Positions 8,508 through 10,161 of a stretch of DNA of 10,161 nt are shown piece after piece. The notes under the pieces are model-generated. The model was given only the letters and a program-made list of their open reading frames with translations. It did no database searches and had not been told where the DNA came from. Origin of the DNA: Conidiobolus incongruus B7586 (Eukaryota; Entomophthoromycota; Entomophthoromycetes; Entomophthorales; Conidiobolaceae). The DNA lies in contig JNEM01014699.1 in assembly GCA_000697335.1 (NCBI GenBank), positions 1 through 10,161 on the forward strand, given 5' to 3'. The position numbers and the translations under genes are program-made. Numbering within the stretch: position 1 is the stretch's first letter; every line of letters begins with the position of its first letter.

Positions 8508-8887
8508 TATAAGTATTATAACAATTGTTATTTAATTAATACCTTTCCTCACTTTAATTCACTACTAAAGACCTAATTATATAAATTAAGTTCTATCAAT
8601 ATTTTACAAATCTGTATTTGAGTAACCTTATTATTACTTAACCTTATATATTTATATATATATTTCACTTAGCTATAAGAAAAGCTTAGATCTTTCTTTT
8701 TAACTTACACTAAAGCTTATATTACTTCTTACACAAATAAATCTTTTTGTTTAATTTTTAATATATTTCTTATTAATATTAATTAACACCTTAATATTAA
8801 AGGATTTAATTATTATATAATTCCTAAAATATTAAGAGACCTATTTTTTTTATCCTTAATTATTGTTATTCACTTACATATATAATA
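8508..8887 (+). repeat. 3' LTR of the chromovirus
   Basis: This is a direct repeat of 432-809 with roughly one difference in seven or eight sites by eye, most of them C/T or G/A. It starts TATAAG immediately after the polypurine tract and ends ATAATA. The base pairs outside both LTRs do not form a clear target-site duplication. Confidence 0.9.
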
Positions 8888-10161
8888 AGATATTATTAAT
8901 TTTAAATATTAATTTTATTAATTTCTTTTAAAATATAAAAAAAATAAATTTGTAACCTTTTAGAATAATATCTATAAATATAAAACTATAATATTTAAAT
9001 TAACTTTAACTTAATAAAAAAATATAAATAATATTACTAACTAATAATTTAATATATTAAAAATAATTAAGAAATAATAAAAGATATTTAAATTTAATAT
9101 TAGATGCTTATTTTATTAAGTTATTAGTATATTTAATTATTAAGTTGCTTTTTTAGGTAGGTAAAGATAATTTTAAAATAATAAAAATAATAATATAATT
9201 GAAATATTTAAAGTTAACTAAAACTCTAATAAATATATTTATAAAATAATTAGTTATAATAATTAATAAGGTAATAATTAAAGGTCAAAAATTATAAAAT
9301 AAATTAATTATTAGAATATTCTTAGTTTCTAATAGTTTGATAGATTAAATTTCTCTAGTATATATAATTTAATTTATATAAACATTAATCTATTAAAATT
9401 TTTGTAGATTATTTTAAGATCTGTTGATTATTTGTGAAAAAAGTAATTTTAAGGTTATATTAATATTATTTAAATTAAATTAATAATTAATAAGTTAAAA
9501 TAATTATAGATTAAACTAATTTTGTTTTTTTAAAAGATATTTATTAACTTAATAATTATCTTAAGTTTTTTAATAATAGTAATAAATTTTATTATTATTT
9601 AAATAAGTTTTAACTTCTTTATTAAAAGTTTTCTCATAAAGCTTTAAAACAAAAATATCTATCATTTAAAATTTAAGTAAATTAAAGTAAATTTTAAAAA
9701 TTAATTTTTTAAATAGGAAAATTAAATTATAAAATAAAAAATATTATCAATTATAATTATTACATCATAAATATTAAAAAAAAATATATTATTAAAATAT
9801 TCTTTATTCATTAACTAAAGTTTTACTAAAAAATTTAAATATTATAATAATTTGTGGATTTATATTTCTTTAGCGATATTTTATAAATAAATATATCTCA
9901 TTAAATTTCTTAATTAATTATTTTATAAAAGTTTTTTATTTAAGATAAAAAACTTTTTTTTATTAATCAAACTTAATTTTTTAGATAATTTTCTTAAAGG
10001 CTTTTTTTAATTATTTAAAAGTTTATATTTTTATTGTAAGTTATTACTTTAAAAATTCTTTAAGATTAAGTTTATAATAAGTTAATTATTAATTATAAGT
10101 AAATTTTTCTAAAAAAATAGTTAATTTAAAGATATTCTTTAAATTTTTATTAAAAATTAAA
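8888..10161. other. AT-rich flank downstream, no gene seen
   Basis: No open frame of useful length, no protein motif and no RNA gene was recognised on either strand. The only CpG I found in the window is here (9874-9875). One frame from about 9100 onward can be read with stops taken as Gln or Trp, but stop density is about what chance gives, so it is not called. The stretch is probably older RIP-degraded repeat DNA. Confidence 0.55.
9927..9957. repeat. Perfect 13-bp hairpin
   Basis: AAAAGTTTTTTAT at 9927-9939 pairs without mismatch with its reverse complement at 9945-9957, leaving a five-base loop. On the + strand it is followed by more T residues. No gene lies nearby, so a terminator role is not supported; it may be chance or the relic of an element end. 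Confidence 0.6.

Larger units (their letters stand above)
432..8887 (+). mobile_element. Ty3/Gypsy LTR retrotransposon, chromovirus branch, fossil
   Basis: A nearly full-span but dead LTR retrotransposon. It is bounded by two direct LTRs (432-809 and 8508-8887) and carries remnants in the order Gag, protease, reverse transcriptase, RNase H, integrase and chromodomain. Integrase after RNase H marks the Ty3/Gypsy group, and the terminal chromodomain marks the chromovirus branch, which is common in fungi. A short purine tract precedes the 3' LTR. No primer-binding site matching a familiar tRNA end is recognisable just after 809, and no matching target duplication is seen outside the LTRs; mutation may have erased both. 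Two DNA transposons (about 2303-3594 and 4151-5394) are inserted, so the element proper is about 5.9 kb. It is broken many times (dozens of breaks across the coding part) and cannot be mobile. The LTRs differ at roughly one site in seven or eight, mostly transitions, so normal LTR dating would overestimate its age. Confidence 0.93.

Noticed and set aside
9100-10161. A frame that reads on if stops are taken as Gln or Trp, suggesting a further degraded protein
   Set aside because: Stop density is about the chance level and no family motif could be recognised.
1-10161. Organellar or bacterial origin suggested by the very low GC
   Set aside because: A chromovirus with chromodomain plus mariner and Tc1-like elements indicates a eukaryotic nuclear genome; no organellar or bacterial gene is present.

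Overview
This window is extremely AT-rich (by eye over 80% A+T), with almost no CpG (I found one, at 9874-9875) and no intact gene. Everything recognisable is decayed mobile-element DNA. In-frame stops in the DNA transposons fall where tryptophan (TGG) or glutamine (CAA/CAG) codons would be expected, and the two LTRs differ mostly by transitions. This is the signature of repeat-induced point mutation (RIP), so I infer an AT-rich heterochromatic block of a filamentous ascomycete-type fungus. The species cannot be named from this sequence.

Layout: 1-431 is featureless AT-rich flank. From 432 to 8887 lies one Ty3/Gypsy LTR retrotransposon of the chromovirus branch, on the + strand, bounded by LTRs of about 378 and 380 bp. 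Its remnants run in the order Gag, protease, reverse transcriptase, RNase H, integrase, chromodomain, followed by a polypurine tract and the 3' LTR. It is an old, heavily broken fossil.

Two DNA transposons are inserted in it. The first (about 2303-3594, + strand) is a mariner-family element with a clear DD34D transposase; it splits the protease region and is the least degraded DNA in the window. The second (about 4151-5394, transposase on the - strand) is a Tc1-like element with about 50-bp terminal inverted repeats and a DD34E-type transposase, lying between the protease and reverse-transcriptase parts. Without the two insertions the retroelement is about 5.9 kb, a normal chromovirus size.

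From 8888 to the end the DNA is again featureless apart from a short perfect hairpin. Order of events by inference: retroelement insertion, then the two DNA transposons into it, with RIP-type mutation acting on all three and lightest on the mariner copy. No host gene, RNA gene, CRISPR array or new system is supported.
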